Of a stretch of 38,370 bases of DNA, positions 21,053-28,032 are shown piece by piece. The notes beneath the pieces were generated by a model. The model was not told the DNA's origin. It saw nothing but the letters and a program-made list of their open reading frames with translations, and did not search any database. The DNA comes from Pseudooceanicola sp. (GTDB taxonomy: Bacteria; Pseudomonadota; Alphaproteobacteria; Rhodobacterales; Rhodobacteraceae). Where the stretch lies: positions 1 through 38,370 of the forward strand of contig PAPR01000007.1 in NCBI GenBank assembly GCA_002709085.1. The letters run 5' to 3'. The position numbers and the translations under genes were made by a program. The stretch's first letter is position 1. Every line of letters begins with the position of its first letter.

Positions 21053-21393
21053 CCCTCTATTTTCCACGTGGTGACTGGCAGGCCGTAATGGTCAATCACG
21101 CTGTTTAGCTGTATCCAGTACCGGTAATCGCCCTTGTCTCGCAATATCAGGGCGATACCGGCCCTCTTGTTTGTCTGAAAGGCGTAGTTTAGCGACTGCC
21201 CTATTCCGTCTTTCCATTTGTTAGCGAATTCCACTTCTATCGCAAAGCGCTCTGTAATGCAGTCTGCGCGGCTCCTGTCCGGCATAACCACTTCCATCTC
21301 GCCTTTACACCATTCGCGCTGATAATCGGCCTCACTCTTACCGTATGCGCCCATCGACGCCAGCACTACAACCCCAATCAATGCCTTCCACAT
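21046..21393 (-). CDS. Exported protein with PD-(D/E)XK nuclease-like motifs
   Basis: 115 residues from ATG 21393, with GGAGGGG just upstream. A signal peptide (MWKALIGVVVLASMGAYG) precedes a compact domain: CKGEMEVVMPDRSRADCIT, then FAIEVEFANKW, then GIGQSLNYAFQTNKRAGIALIL. The spacing of Glu, Asp, Glu-x-Glu, Lys and Gln resembles the PD-(D/E)XK nuclease fold, here with ExE followed by a displaced lysine, as in a widespread family of small secreted bacterial proteins. It is transcribed away from pL and converges with the lipoprotein gene (7-bp overlap). If active it would be a periplasmic nuclease; activity is not shown. Confidence 0.65.
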   Translation of the reverse strand: MWKALIGVVVLASMGAYGKSEADYQREWCKGEMEVVMPDRSRADCITERFAIEVEFANKWKDGIGQSLNYAFQTNKRAGIALILRDKGDYRYWIQLNSVIDHYGLPVTTWKIEGY

Positions 21394-21437
21394 AACCCCT
21401 CCGTTGTCGTGCCGTGAGAATAGCACGGAAAATTAAA

Positions 21438-21452
21438 TGTACTTTTTGTACA
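21438..21452. promoter_or_regulatory. Operator O4 (pL region)
   Basis: TGTACTTTTTGTACA: perfect TGTAC/GTACA arms, 8 bp upstream of the pL -35. It also lies upstream of the exported nuclease-like gene on the other strand and could control both. Confidence 0.7.
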
Positions 21453-21459
21453 TTACCTA

Positions 21460-21488
21460 TTGACCCTTTTGTGAACTTAAAGTACATT
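21460..21488 (+). promoter_or_regulatory. Promoter pL for the rightward early operon
   Basis: TTGACC (21460-21465), 17 nt, TACATT (21483-21488). Overlapped by operators O5 and O6. Confidence 0.75.
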
Positions 21489-21495
21489 TAGTTCA
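21472..21495. promoter_or_regulatory. Operators O5 and O6, overlapping
   Basis: TGAACTTAAAGTACA (21472-21486) on the plus strand and TGAACTAAATGTACT (21481-21495 on the minus strand) share the -10 region. The whole block is itself an inverted repeat TGAAC...GTTCA. Confidence 0.65.
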
Positions 21496-21523
21496 TCGAA
21501 GCACAAAACGCACAGGGGTCAAC

Positions 21524-21946
21524 ATGAACACATTAGCCGCACCGGCGAACACCGATGGTAACGCGCACGCTGAAAACGTTTACCAGTTTAGCCAAGAGCG
21601 CGCTGAAATCGCCGCTACTGCATTGCGCGAAGAGTATGCGGGCTCGCTGGCAGATGGCCTAGGCAAGAAAGACGACGTTTTGCGCGAACTGGCCGAGTTA
21701 ATCGCCGATGACCAGCAAGCCATTTTCCACTTGCTGCAATTGGTCGCTGACGATCAATCAGATGCCGGCTTTCAGCTTGACCAGATGCGCATTGCTTACG
21801 CCGACCGAGCCGAAGCATGGGCGCTGGAAAACGCCAGCCGTAGCGTGATTGAAGACGCTGTGAGTGCCAAGCTCACCGACCAACAACTATTGGACGCCGA
21901 CATTTACCTGTCGGAATTTACCAAGTCGCTGAGGACGCCCAAATGA
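21524..21946 (+). CDS. First gene of the rightward early operon, unknown
   Basis: 140 residues, acidic and almost all helical, with AGGGG 7 nt before ATG. Segments such as DDVLRELAELIADDQQAIFHLLQLVADDQSD suggest a helical-bundle protein. It occupies the place of lambda N but has none of N's arginine-rich character, so it is not a recognisable antiterminator. Early, abundant expression is expected. Function unknown. Confidence 0.6.
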   Translation: MNTLAAPANTDGNAHAENVYQFSQERAEIAATALREEYAGSLADGLGKKDDVLRELAELIADDQQAIFHLLQLVADDQSDAGFQLDQMRIAYADRAEAWALENASRSVIEDAVSAKLTDQQLLDADIYLSEFTKSLRTPK

Positions 21947-22134
21947 AAACAGTAATGGAAGCAAGTGACCACAAAACCCTGCCCCGCCGCTGCGTTATGA
22001 CTCGCATGGTGCGCGGTGAGCGGCGCGAGTTTGTGGGGCTTGGTGCTACCAACAAGCAATCATTTGAGCGTGCCAATGCTGCGCTTATCAATTCAATCAA
22101 TGGCGACATTCAAACCTTGCGGGGGCAAGCATAA
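21943..22134 (+). CDS. Small basic hypothetical protein
   Basis: 63 residues; ATGA overlap with the previous gene and one-base overlap with the next. Residues 14-35 are basic (LPRRCVMTRMVRGERR) followed by FVGLGATNKQSFERANAALI, a short alpha/beta unit. Function unknown. Confidence 0.5.
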   Translation: MKTVMEASDHKTLPRRCVMTRMVRGERREFVGLGATNKQSFERANAALINSINGDIQTLRGQA

Positions 22135-23192
22135 TGGGAAATTTATCAGTAATTGAGCCGGAAGATATTACAGCCGATAAGGCACCCGCTATTTACGGTC
22201 ATGGCGGACTTGGTGCTTACGTTGAATACGCTCGCGAGCAAGTGGCTGGCGAAGTGCCAGATCTATCCACCGCCGCAAGCCGTGCGCGCATTGCCTCGCT
22301 GGCTGCGAAAGTCAGCAAGTCAAAGGTGGCAGTTGAGAAGCCTGGTCGCGAGTACCTGAAAACCATTAAAGAGCTGCCCAAAAAGATTGAAACCGAGTTG
22401 CGCGAATTTACCCGCGAAATGGACGCCCTGCGCGATGAAACCCGCAAGCCGCTGACTGATTGGGAAGAGGCAGAAAAGGCGCGCGTTGCCAGCCATGAAG
22501 CCGCTATCGAGGCGATTCGTCAAACCGGAAAGTACCAAGATGAATTTGGCACCCGCTATGACAGTGAGCAACTTAAATCAAAGATCGCGCATGTTGAGGC
22601 GGTAACCCTTGGTGAGCACTGGGAAGAATTTGAAGCCATAGCTGCCCGAGAGAAAGACGCCGCGCTCACTAACTTAAAAGCCGCTCTTGATGCCCAGCTA
22701 AAGCATGAGTCCGAACTGGCAGAGATTGAGCGCCACCGTGCCGAGCAGGCCGAACGTGAACGCCAAGAGCGTGAAGCACAGCTTGTGCGCGACGCTGAAG
22801 AACGGGCCAAGCGTGAAGCCAAAGAGGCAGCGGATCGTGAGGCTGCGAGGGTTGCCGAAGCCGCCGCACAGAAAGAGCGCGAACACCAAGCCTACATCGA
22901 CCGTGTGGCCCGCGAGAAGGCCGAAGCCGAAGCCGCAGCACTGCGGGCCAAAGAAGACGCCGAACGCCACCAAGCTGAAGCTATCGAAAACGAGCGCAAG
23001 CGCATCGAGAGTGAGCGAATTGCCGCAGAGCAGGCCGCAGCCAAGAAGGCCGCAAACACTCGCCACCGCGCAAAGATCAATAACGAGGCACTGGCCGGAT
23101 TTACCGCCCTTGGTTACTCAGAAGATCAAGGCCGCCAGCTAATTGAGGCAATCGTACGCGGCCAAGTGCCTAACGTATCGGTTAACTACTAA
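22134..23192 (+). CDS. Coiled-coil protein upstream of the ERF annealase
   Basis: 352 residues. The N-terminal 140 form helices (VSKSKVAVEKPGREYLKTIKELPKKIETEL) seen in phage proteins next to recombinases. Residues about 150-310 are one long charged coiled coil of Glu/Arg/Ala/Lys repeats. The C-terminal 45 residues (HRAKINNEALAGFTALGYSEDQGRQLIEAI) are a compact helical domain. It resembles TolA-like coiled coils only by composition. A role in recombination or in blocking host nucleases is inferred from neighbours. Confidence 0.65.
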   Translation: MGNLSVIEPEDITADKAPAIYGHGGLGAYVEYAREQVAGEVPDLSTAASRARIASLAAKVSKSKVAVEKPGREYLKTIKELPKKIETELREFTREMDALRDETRKPLTDWEEAEKARVASHEAAIEAIRQTGKYQDEFGTRYDSEQLKSKIAHVEAVTLGEHWEEFEAIAAREKDAALTNLKAALDAQLKHESELAEIERHRAEQAERERQEREAQLVRDAEERAKREAKEAADREAARVAEAAAQKEREHQAYIDRVAREKAEAEAAALRAKEDAERHQAEAIENERKRIESERIAAEQAAAKKAANTRHRAKINNEALAGFTALGYSEDQGRQLIEAIVRGQVPNVSVNY

Positions 23193-23217
23193 TCGCGGTA
23201 CGCCGCAAGGGGAATGT

Positions 23218-23991
23218 ATGAGTGAAGCAACCCAAATAGTTGAGCGTGAGAATACCTCGCCAGCACTTAAAGCCGGTCAGGCAGTCACGCCCGCACAAAT
23301 GCTAATGGTTGCCGTTGAGCGCGGCGCGGACATGGAAAAACTAGAGAAGTTAATGGACTTGCAGGAGCGCTGGGAGGCCAAAGAGTCTCGCAAGGCGTTC
23401 GATAATGCCATTGCCCTGGCTCGCGCTGAAATCAAGCCAATCGTTAAAACGGCCGAGGTAGATTTTACCAGCCAGAAAGGGCGAACCAATTACAAGCACG
23501 AAACGCTCGACGGTATCGCCCAACAGATCGATCCGATTTTAAGCAAGTTTGGTTTGTCCTATCGGTTTCGTTCAAAGCAGGAAGGTGGCGGGCTTCATGT
23601 TACCTGTGTTGTTGCGCACCGAGACGGTCACAGTGAAGAAACCACGTTATTCGGGCCGCCTGACAACTCGGGCAATAAAAACGGTTACCAGGCTGTTGGT
23701 AGTGCTGCGACCTACTTGCAGCGCTATACCTTAAAACTGGCGCTTGGCCTGTCTGCCACCAAAGACGATGACGGTCAGGGCCAGAATGCACAGCCGCAAC
23801 AGCAGCCAACGGTTTCACCGGAGCAAATCAAACAGCTTCGCGACGCAATGACCGTTGCCGGGGTGCCTGAATCTGAATTTCTCGGAATGGCCGCCGTTGG
23901 TCGTATCGAAGAAATGGAGCAGCGCCGCGTCACTCCGGCCCTGAGCCGTCTCAAATCAATCGCAGAGGGAAAAGCTAATGCAGGTAATTAA
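23218..23991 (+). CDS. erf: ERF-family single-strand annealing protein
   Basis: 257 residues from ATG 23218, with AAGGGG about 6 nt upstream. The ERF core is present: FDNAIALARAEIKPIVKTAEVDF, NYKHETLDGIAQQIDPILSKFGLSYRF, VTCVVAHRDGHSEETTLFGPPD, and GSAATYLQRYTLKLALGLSATKDDDG. The C-terminal quarter is a short Gln-rich linker and a helical tail. ERF proteins of P22-like phages anneal complementary strands and, with the exonuclease that follows, allow recombination and circularisation. Confidence 0.92.
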   Translation: MSEATQIVERENTSPALKAGQAVTPAQMLMVAVERGADMEKLEKLMDLQERWEAKESRKAFDNAIALARAEIKPIVKTAEVDFTSQKGRTNYKHETLDGIAQQIDPILSKFGLSYRFRSKQEGGGLHVTCVVAHRDGHSEETTLFGPPDNSGNKNGYQAVGSAATYLQRYTLKLALGLSATKDDDGQGQNAQPQQQPTVSPEQIKQLRDAMTVAGVPESEFLGMAAVGRIEEMEQRRVTPALSRLKSIAEGKANAGN

Positions 23992-24622
23992 GTGTCCGCA
24001 GGGTTCCGTTGAATGGCTAGAGGCCCGTACAGGGGCGATCACAGCAAGCATGTTTGAAGAATGCTGCAAGCGCTTGAAGTCTGGCCCAAACAAAGGCGAT
24101 TTTTCAGCAGCCGCCAAAGATTACGCCCTAAAGCTGGCAATTGAGCGTATCAGCGGAAGCCTTTTGCAAGAAGACAAATTCGAAACGTTTGAAATGCGTC
24201 GCGGCCATGAGCTTGAGCCAGAAGCTCGCCTTTTGCATGAAGAAAAGACCGGCCTATTCATCGAACAAACCGGCTTTGTTATTTCAGATTGCGGCCACTA
24301 CGGCGCCAGCGTTGACGGAATGATTAACGATGACGGAATGAGCGAGTACAAATGCTTTATTTCGCCTAAGTCGCTGCGCCATATCCTGTTCGATAACGAC
24401 ATTGATAGCGTCATGCCACAGATTCAGGGCGGCATGTGGGTAACCGGTCGCCAGTGGGCTCACTTTGTCCTGTACTGCCCTGCCCTGGCTGATTGCGGCA
24501 AGGCTCTGAAAATCATCGACGTAAAGCGCGACGAAACTTACATCGAAGAAATGAAAGCCGGCCTTCTCGAATTTAACAACCTTGTCGAGTCGTACAAAGA
24601 CAAGCTCAACCAAGCAGCATAG
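23978..24622 (+). CDS. YqaJ/lambda-type 5'-3' exonuclease
   Basis: 214 residues, starting inside the erf gene (14-nt overlap). The PD-(D/E)XK core is complete: WLEARTGAITAS near the N-terminus, RRGHELEPEAR (74-84), GASVDGMI with Asp113, SEYKCF with Glu123 and Lys125, and a QIQGGMWVTG helix. This matches lambda Exo. It resects double-stranded ends and hands the 3' strand to ERF, the usual partner. Confidence 0.92.
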   Translation: MQVIKCPQGSVEWLEARTGAITASMFEECCKRLKSGPNKGDFSAAAKDYALKLAIERISGSLLQEDKFETFEMRRGHELEPEARLLHEEKTGLFIEQTGFVISDCGHYGASVDGMINDDGMSEYKCFISPKSLRHILFDNDIDSVMPQIQGGMWVTGRQWAHFVLYCPALADCGKALKIIDVKRDETYIEEMKAGLLEFNNLVESYKDKLNQAA

Positions 24623-24630
24623 GAGCCAGC

Positions 24631-25143
24631 ATGGCTAACGATTTAAACCTCTGTCAATTTATCGGCCGCTTAGGTCAAGACCCTGAAATTAAGTATTTGC
24701 CGTCAGGAAAAGCGGTTGCGAATTTCTCTATTGCAGTTGGCGCAAAGTGGAAAGACAAGCAAACCGGCCAACCGCAAGAGCATACCGAGTGGGTCAAGTG
24801 TGATGCCTTTGAACGCACGGCGGAAATCATAGGCGAGTATTTACGAAAAGGTTCGCGCGTTTATGTTTCTGGATCATGGCGCACGCGCAAATGGACAGAT
24901 CAGGGCGGCACAGACCACTACACAACGTCGCTACGCATCAACCAAATGCAAATGCTCGACCCGCCTCAGCAATCGCAGCAGGGGCAAGCACAAGCCCAGC
25001 AACAAGCGCCAGCACAAAACCAAGGCCAAGCGAATCACCAGCAAGCGCCACAGGGTCAGCAGCAAGGCGGCGGATTCGATGCGTTTGATGACGATATACC
25101 CTTTGACATGCCTTATCGAGGCTTAGCACTTAACGCAGTTTAA
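24631..25143 (+). CDS. ssb: Single-stranded DNA-binding protein with an extended C-terminus
   Basis: 170 residues. The OB fold occupies 1-110 (FIGRLGQDPEIKYLPSGKAVANFSIAV, W53, VYVSGSWRTRKW). A Gln/Ala-rich linker follows (112-148), then the acidic tip DDDIPF at 153-158. In most bacterial SSB the tip is the very end; here 12 more residues follow (DMPYRGLALNAV). It works with the exonuclease and ERF in phage recombination and probably in replication. Confidence 0.93.
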   Translation: MANDLNLCQFIGRLGQDPEIKYLPSGKAVANFSIAVGAKWKDKQTGQPQEHTEWVKCDAFERTAEIIGEYLRKGSRVYVSGSWRTRKWTDQGGTDHYTTSLRINQMQMLDPPQQSQQGQAQAQQQAPAQNQGQANHQQAPQGQQQGGGFDAFDDDIPFDMPYRGLALNAV

Positions 25144-25184
25144 CCACCCCAGCCCCTACGGGGGCACACTTTAGGAGATAGATC

Positions 25185-25604
25185 ATGGGCATAAAGGCAA
25201 GCTTCAAAATTGAGAAGGAATACGACATTGAGAAACTGGTTATCAATGTTTCGCCTCGCCACATTGGTGACGGCGATGACGACGATATGCCGACAGACTT
25301 TCCTGGGCTCGATGACGGCAAGGCAAATTGGCTTGCCACGATCGACGTTGAGACTGGAAGAATACTCGGATGGCCAGAAGGTGACGCGCGCGAGCTGCAT
25401 ATTAAGGTTTGTGACACAGGAACTTACACGCTTTATGACGCTAGCGGGGAGTCAGTAGCAAGCATCGTAGACAACTACGTGCCCAACAACTTAATCCCCG
25501 GCGAATACGGTGATTACATAATCCTAAGCATTAATGGTGACGGCGTTATCACCAACTGGCCAAAGAATCCAAGCTTTGAAGATTTCCAAAGCGACGAAGA
25601 TTAA
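25185..25604 (+). CDS. Hypothetical acidic beta-rich protein
   Basis: 139 residues, with AGGAG before the ATG. Strands such as LVINVSPRHIGDG, WLATIDVETGRILGWPEGD and LHIKVCDTGTYTLYD alternate with acidic loops (GDGDDDDMP). Similar small proteins are common beside SSB in phages of marine bacteria. Function unknown. Confidence 0.55.
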   Translation: MGIKASFKIEKEYDIEKLVINVSPRHIGDGDDDDMPTDFPGLDDGKANWLATIDVETGRILGWPEGDARELHIKVCDTGTYTLYDASGESVASIVDNYVPNNLIPGEYGDYIILSINGDGVITNWPKNPSFEDFQSDED

Positions 25605-25877
25605 ACCGCCCCGCCTACCGGATAGTAGGCGGCACCGATAAGCAAATCAACAGGGCGCGAACCCTGTCCTATGGCGGGCTAAGTGGTTTGCTTATCAGTG
25701 TGGTGAGTGCGCATGCTGGTGCGCTATTGAGCAGGCGGCGTTCCGAACCATAGTAGGGGTCGCACCTGAACGAAGCATAGGCTTATGGATGAATAGAAGC
25801 AACACGGCAACCGCGGGAGTTGTTCAGTACCGGGGATCAGCACCGGCCACCACACCCATTAACAGGAGGGGATAACA
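25605..25877 (+). ncRNA. Candidate structured RNA or leader
   Basis: 273 bases without a gene. A CCTAC/GTAGG hairpin, then a 10-bp stem GATAAGCAAA (25637-25646) with TTTGCTTATC (25687-25696) enclosing an ACAGGG/CCCTGT hairpin (25650-25667). Further small hairpins follow (GCGC pairs near 25707, CGG-CAA-CCG near 25806, CCGG...CCGG near 25832). It ends at the AGGAGGGG site of the next gene. No known family recognised; it may be a regulatory leader or a separate small RNA. Confidence 0.45.
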
Positions 25878-26093
25878 GTGAGAGAGTTTGGAACGGACTA
25901 CTTATTCAAGGTATCGGTAGAGCCGGTTGGCGGATACGGTCAATTCACCACCAAGCGAAAAAAGCCGTACTACGTTGTAGCTGCAAACAAAGAAAAAGCA
26001 AGAGAAATTATTAATTTAAAGTCAGGGTGGCAGATAAAAAGCGTGTCGCTACTTGCTGAGCAATACAGCGGCTCAATTTTTGGAAGCAGCTAA
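25878..26093 (+). CDS. Hypothetical small protein
   Basis: 71 residues starting at GTG, with a strong AGGAGGGG site. YLFKVSVEPVGGYGQFTTKRKKPYYVVAANKEKAREIINLK is a beta hairpin followed by a helix, a small alpha/beta plan. Function unknown. Confidence 0.5.
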   Translation: MREFGTDYLFKVSVEPVGGYGQFTTKRKKPYYVVAANKEKAREIINLKSGWQIKSVSLLAEQYSGSIFGSS

Positions 26094-26104
26094 CATTAGG
26101 CCCA

Positions 26105-26121
26105 CACCGGCCAAGGGGGAT
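26105..26121 (+). repeat. Repeated ribosome-binding-site cassette, copy 1
   Basis: CACCGGCCAAGGGGGAT. The same 17 bases occur at 26391-26407, and its last 13 at 27359-27371, each just before a start codon. It supplies the GGGGGA Shine-Dalgarno. Confidence 0.8.
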
Positions 26122-26125
26122 AAGC

Positions 26126-26413
26126 ATGAAGGTAATAGCTAACGCAGGACACGCAAAATACATTTGCGAAGTAAATCACCATGAGCTTGAGAAATTTTTG
26201 GGTCTTTATTACAACAAGTTAGAAGCGCTGAAAATCGGCGACGAGATCTCATTGGCGAAAGGCCATGACCACGCAAGAGATACAGTTGAGGCCATGAAGA
26301 CAACTAGGGATTTTATAAACTCTAACAAGAAGATTGTTGAGGCGATAATAAACGGCGTTCGCCTTGAGTCTCTTGTCGAACCATCGGTCGCACCGGCCAA
26401 GGGGGATGAATGA
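26126..26413 (+). CDS. Hypothetical helical protein
   Basis: 95 residues, started from ribosome-binding-site cassette copy 1. Begins with a beta hairpin (MKVIANAGHAKYICEV), then helices (LEKFLGLYYNKLEALKIGDE, RDTVEAMKTTRDFINSNKKI). Its C-terminal codons (APAKGDE) are encoded by copy 2 of the cassette. Function unknown. Confidence 0.5.
   Translation: MKVIANAGHAKYICEVNHHELEKFLGLYYNKLEALKIGDEISLAKGHDHARDTVEAMKTTRDFINSNKKIVEAIINGVRLESLVEPSVAPAKGDE
26391..26407 (+). repeat. Repeated ribosome-binding-site cassette, copy 2
   Basis: Identical 17 bases to copy 1, overlapping the end of one gene and serving the next (start at 26410). Confidence 0.8.
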
Positions 26414-26721
26414 GCACAAACGAATACTTATCAAAGCTTGATTTCGACCAGCTTGTCTACGCAAGAGACTCAGCCCAGCGGCTTATCGATAAGAAACTAC
26501 AGGAGAAAAAAATACCGGTTTGGCGGGTGACCGATGGGTTTGTTGTATACGGAAATTTTGCGGATGACGATTACCTTCTTGCTGCAAAAAGTCTGGTTGA
26601 GGTTGCGGCCGATCTTGATGCTAGGCGCATGAGAGAGAAGCTTTCAATAGAAAAAGAAATGATTCGAGAGAGCGAGTACAGCGATTACGTTAAGCCCCAA
26701 CAGGGCAAGGGGGAGGAGTGA
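26410..26721 (+). CDS. Hypothetical protein, ATGA-coupled
   Basis: 103 residues. Helical N-terminus (LDFDQLVYARDSAQRLIDKKLQEK), a short beta unit (VWRVTDGFVVYGNF), and a C-terminal acidic/basic helix. It resembles the many small phage early proteins of unknown role. The stop overlaps the next GTG start. Confidence 0.5.
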   Translation: MSTNEYLSKLDFDQLVYARDSAQRLIDKKLQEKKIPVWRVTDGFVVYGNFADDDYLLAAKSLVEVAADLDARRMREKLSIEKEMIRESEYSDYVKPQQGKGEE

Positions 26722-27377
26722 CAGAACCAACTAAATCACCACTGAGCTGGCCGCACTGGTTTCCGCGTACGCCGGAAGCCAAGCGTTTGTACGGCCGCTT
26801 TGGAAAAAAAGACACCCAAGGCTGGGGCCGCAGCAGAATCACGCTGTCACAAGCAATTAGCCGGCTTCTAGGCGAGCTAGGGCGCTTTACCAAAGCTGGT
26901 CACGCATACCGCTGCGATCCTGACGATGTAATTGTGAGCACCAATCTTGCGCTGCGCAATGATGGCCTGCCGCGCTCCGGACAACGCAAACCAGAAGACC
27001 CGGGCGTGGCTGTGTATTTCAATTTGGACGGCAAAGACCGCTGCATTCCGTGCGATATGTACATGCGCATCGAGGACAACATTGCTGCGATTGCTGCAAC
27101 CATCGAAGCGCTGCGCACGATTGAGCGCCACGGATCGCAGATGTTTGAAGCTGCATTTTCAGGGTTCGATGGCCTGCCCTCGCCCGATCACGTTGTGTCG
27201 CGGTCATGGCGCGACGTGCTGGATTACTACGGCGATGACTATGCGGAAGCCAAGCGCGCCTACCAGCTAGCCCGTAAAGCCGCGCACACAGACCACGGTG
27301 GCAGCTCAGATGCGTTTAATGAGGTTCAAATTGCGTGGGGACAAGCCGAGAGCGAGTTGGCCAAGGGGGATAGATAA
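26718..27377 (+). CDS. J-domain-like phage protein
   Basis: 219 residues starting at GTG, GTGA overlap with the previous gene, GGGGGAGG upstream. The N-terminal half has a WFPRTPEAKRLYGRFGKK motif and FTKAGHAYRCDPDDVIVSTNLALRNDGLP, a block I associate with other phages. The C-terminal 50 residues resemble a J domain (YAEAKRAYQLARKAAH then GGSSDAFNEVQIAWGQA), with the DnaK-activating HPD tripeptide replaced by HTD (190-192). It may recruit host DnaK or only keep the fold. Confidence 0.6.
   Translation: MTEPTKSPLSWPHWFPRTPEAKRLYGRFGKKDTQGWGRSRITLSQAISRLLGELGRFTKAGHAYRCDPDDVIVSTNLALRNDGLPRSGQRKPEDPGVAVYFNLDGKDRCIPCDMYMRIEDNIAAIAATIEALRTIERHGSQMFEAAFSGFDGLPSPDHVVSRSWRDVLDYYGDDYAEAKRAYQLARKAAHTDHGGSSDAFNEVQIAWGQAESELAKGDR
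27359..27371 (+). repeat. Repeated ribosome-binding-site cassette, copy 3 (partial)
   Basis: GGCCAAGGGGGAT, the 3' 13 bases of the cassette, before the GTG at 27378. Confidence 0.7.
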
Positions 27378-27740
27378 GTGAGTGATGAAATAACGCGGTA
27401 TGCAGAAAAAGAAGATCAAAATTACGCTCAAGAATGTCTTTGCAACAGGCGACCAATATCGCTAGGACTGGCAGTAGACTCTGAAGGCGACTACGTAGAT
27501 TTTGAAGACTACGACAAACTGCGCGCCGAGCTTGAGCAAGAGCGCATAGCACTGAGAAATAAAAGCTGGGTAGCTGAGCAGTTAGAAGCGGAGCTTGAGC
27601 AAGAGCGGGGGCGGGTGAAGGAGTTAAATGCGGCATTGGGGATAGCCTACCATCACATGCTGCCTTGTAGCTTAACCGAAGAAGAAATCCTAAAAATTGA
27701 CGCCGCCCTATCCGCTGGCGAAGGGGTGAGTGATGACTGA
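27378..27740 (+). CDS. Hypothetical coiled-coil protein
   Basis: 120 residues starting at GTG, served by cassette copy 3. Residues 48-85 form a coiled coil with two LEQER repeats. A CLCNRRP segment lies near the N-terminus. It shares the 'LRAELEQER...' style of many phage early proteins. Function unknown. Confidence 0.5.
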   Translation: MSDEITRYAEKEDQNYAQECLCNRRPISLGLAVDSEGDYVDFEDYDKLRAELEQERIALRNKSWVAEQLEAELEQERGRVKELNAALGIAYHHMLPCSLTEEEILKIDAALSAGEGVSDD

Positions 27741-28032
27741 GGCAAATTACGTTGTTCGAGTATCGTCAGAAAGCTGGTTCGATGGCAGAAACCTTAACGT
27801 CAAAAAAAAGATGGCTGTACTAAAAAAGCAATCCCCCGATGGCGGCGACCCAATAAAAGATGAGTGCGAATCGGCGGGCGCTGATGATGCGTGGCCCTTA
27901 TTGATGCCTAACCTAAATATTAAAGATGGGCTGTACACGCTAACTGCAAGATATTTTCAAGACTGTGAATCCGGAATGGTTGACGACATTGATTACACCC
28001 TGTCCGAGATTAAGGAGCAACCCAATGACTGA
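27733..28032 (+). CDS. Hypothetical protein
   Basis: 99 residues from ATG 27733, with AAGGGG 6 nt before it; a GTG one codon earlier is possible. Contains a lysine-rich stretch (NVKKKMAVLKK) and an acidic C-terminal half. Overlaps the next gene by 8 nt. Function unknown. Confidence 0.45.
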   Translation: MTEANYVVRVSSESWFDGRNLNVKKKMAVLKKQSPDGGDPIKDECESAGADDAWPLLMPNLNIKDGLYTLTARYFQDCESGMVDDIDYTLSEIKEQPND

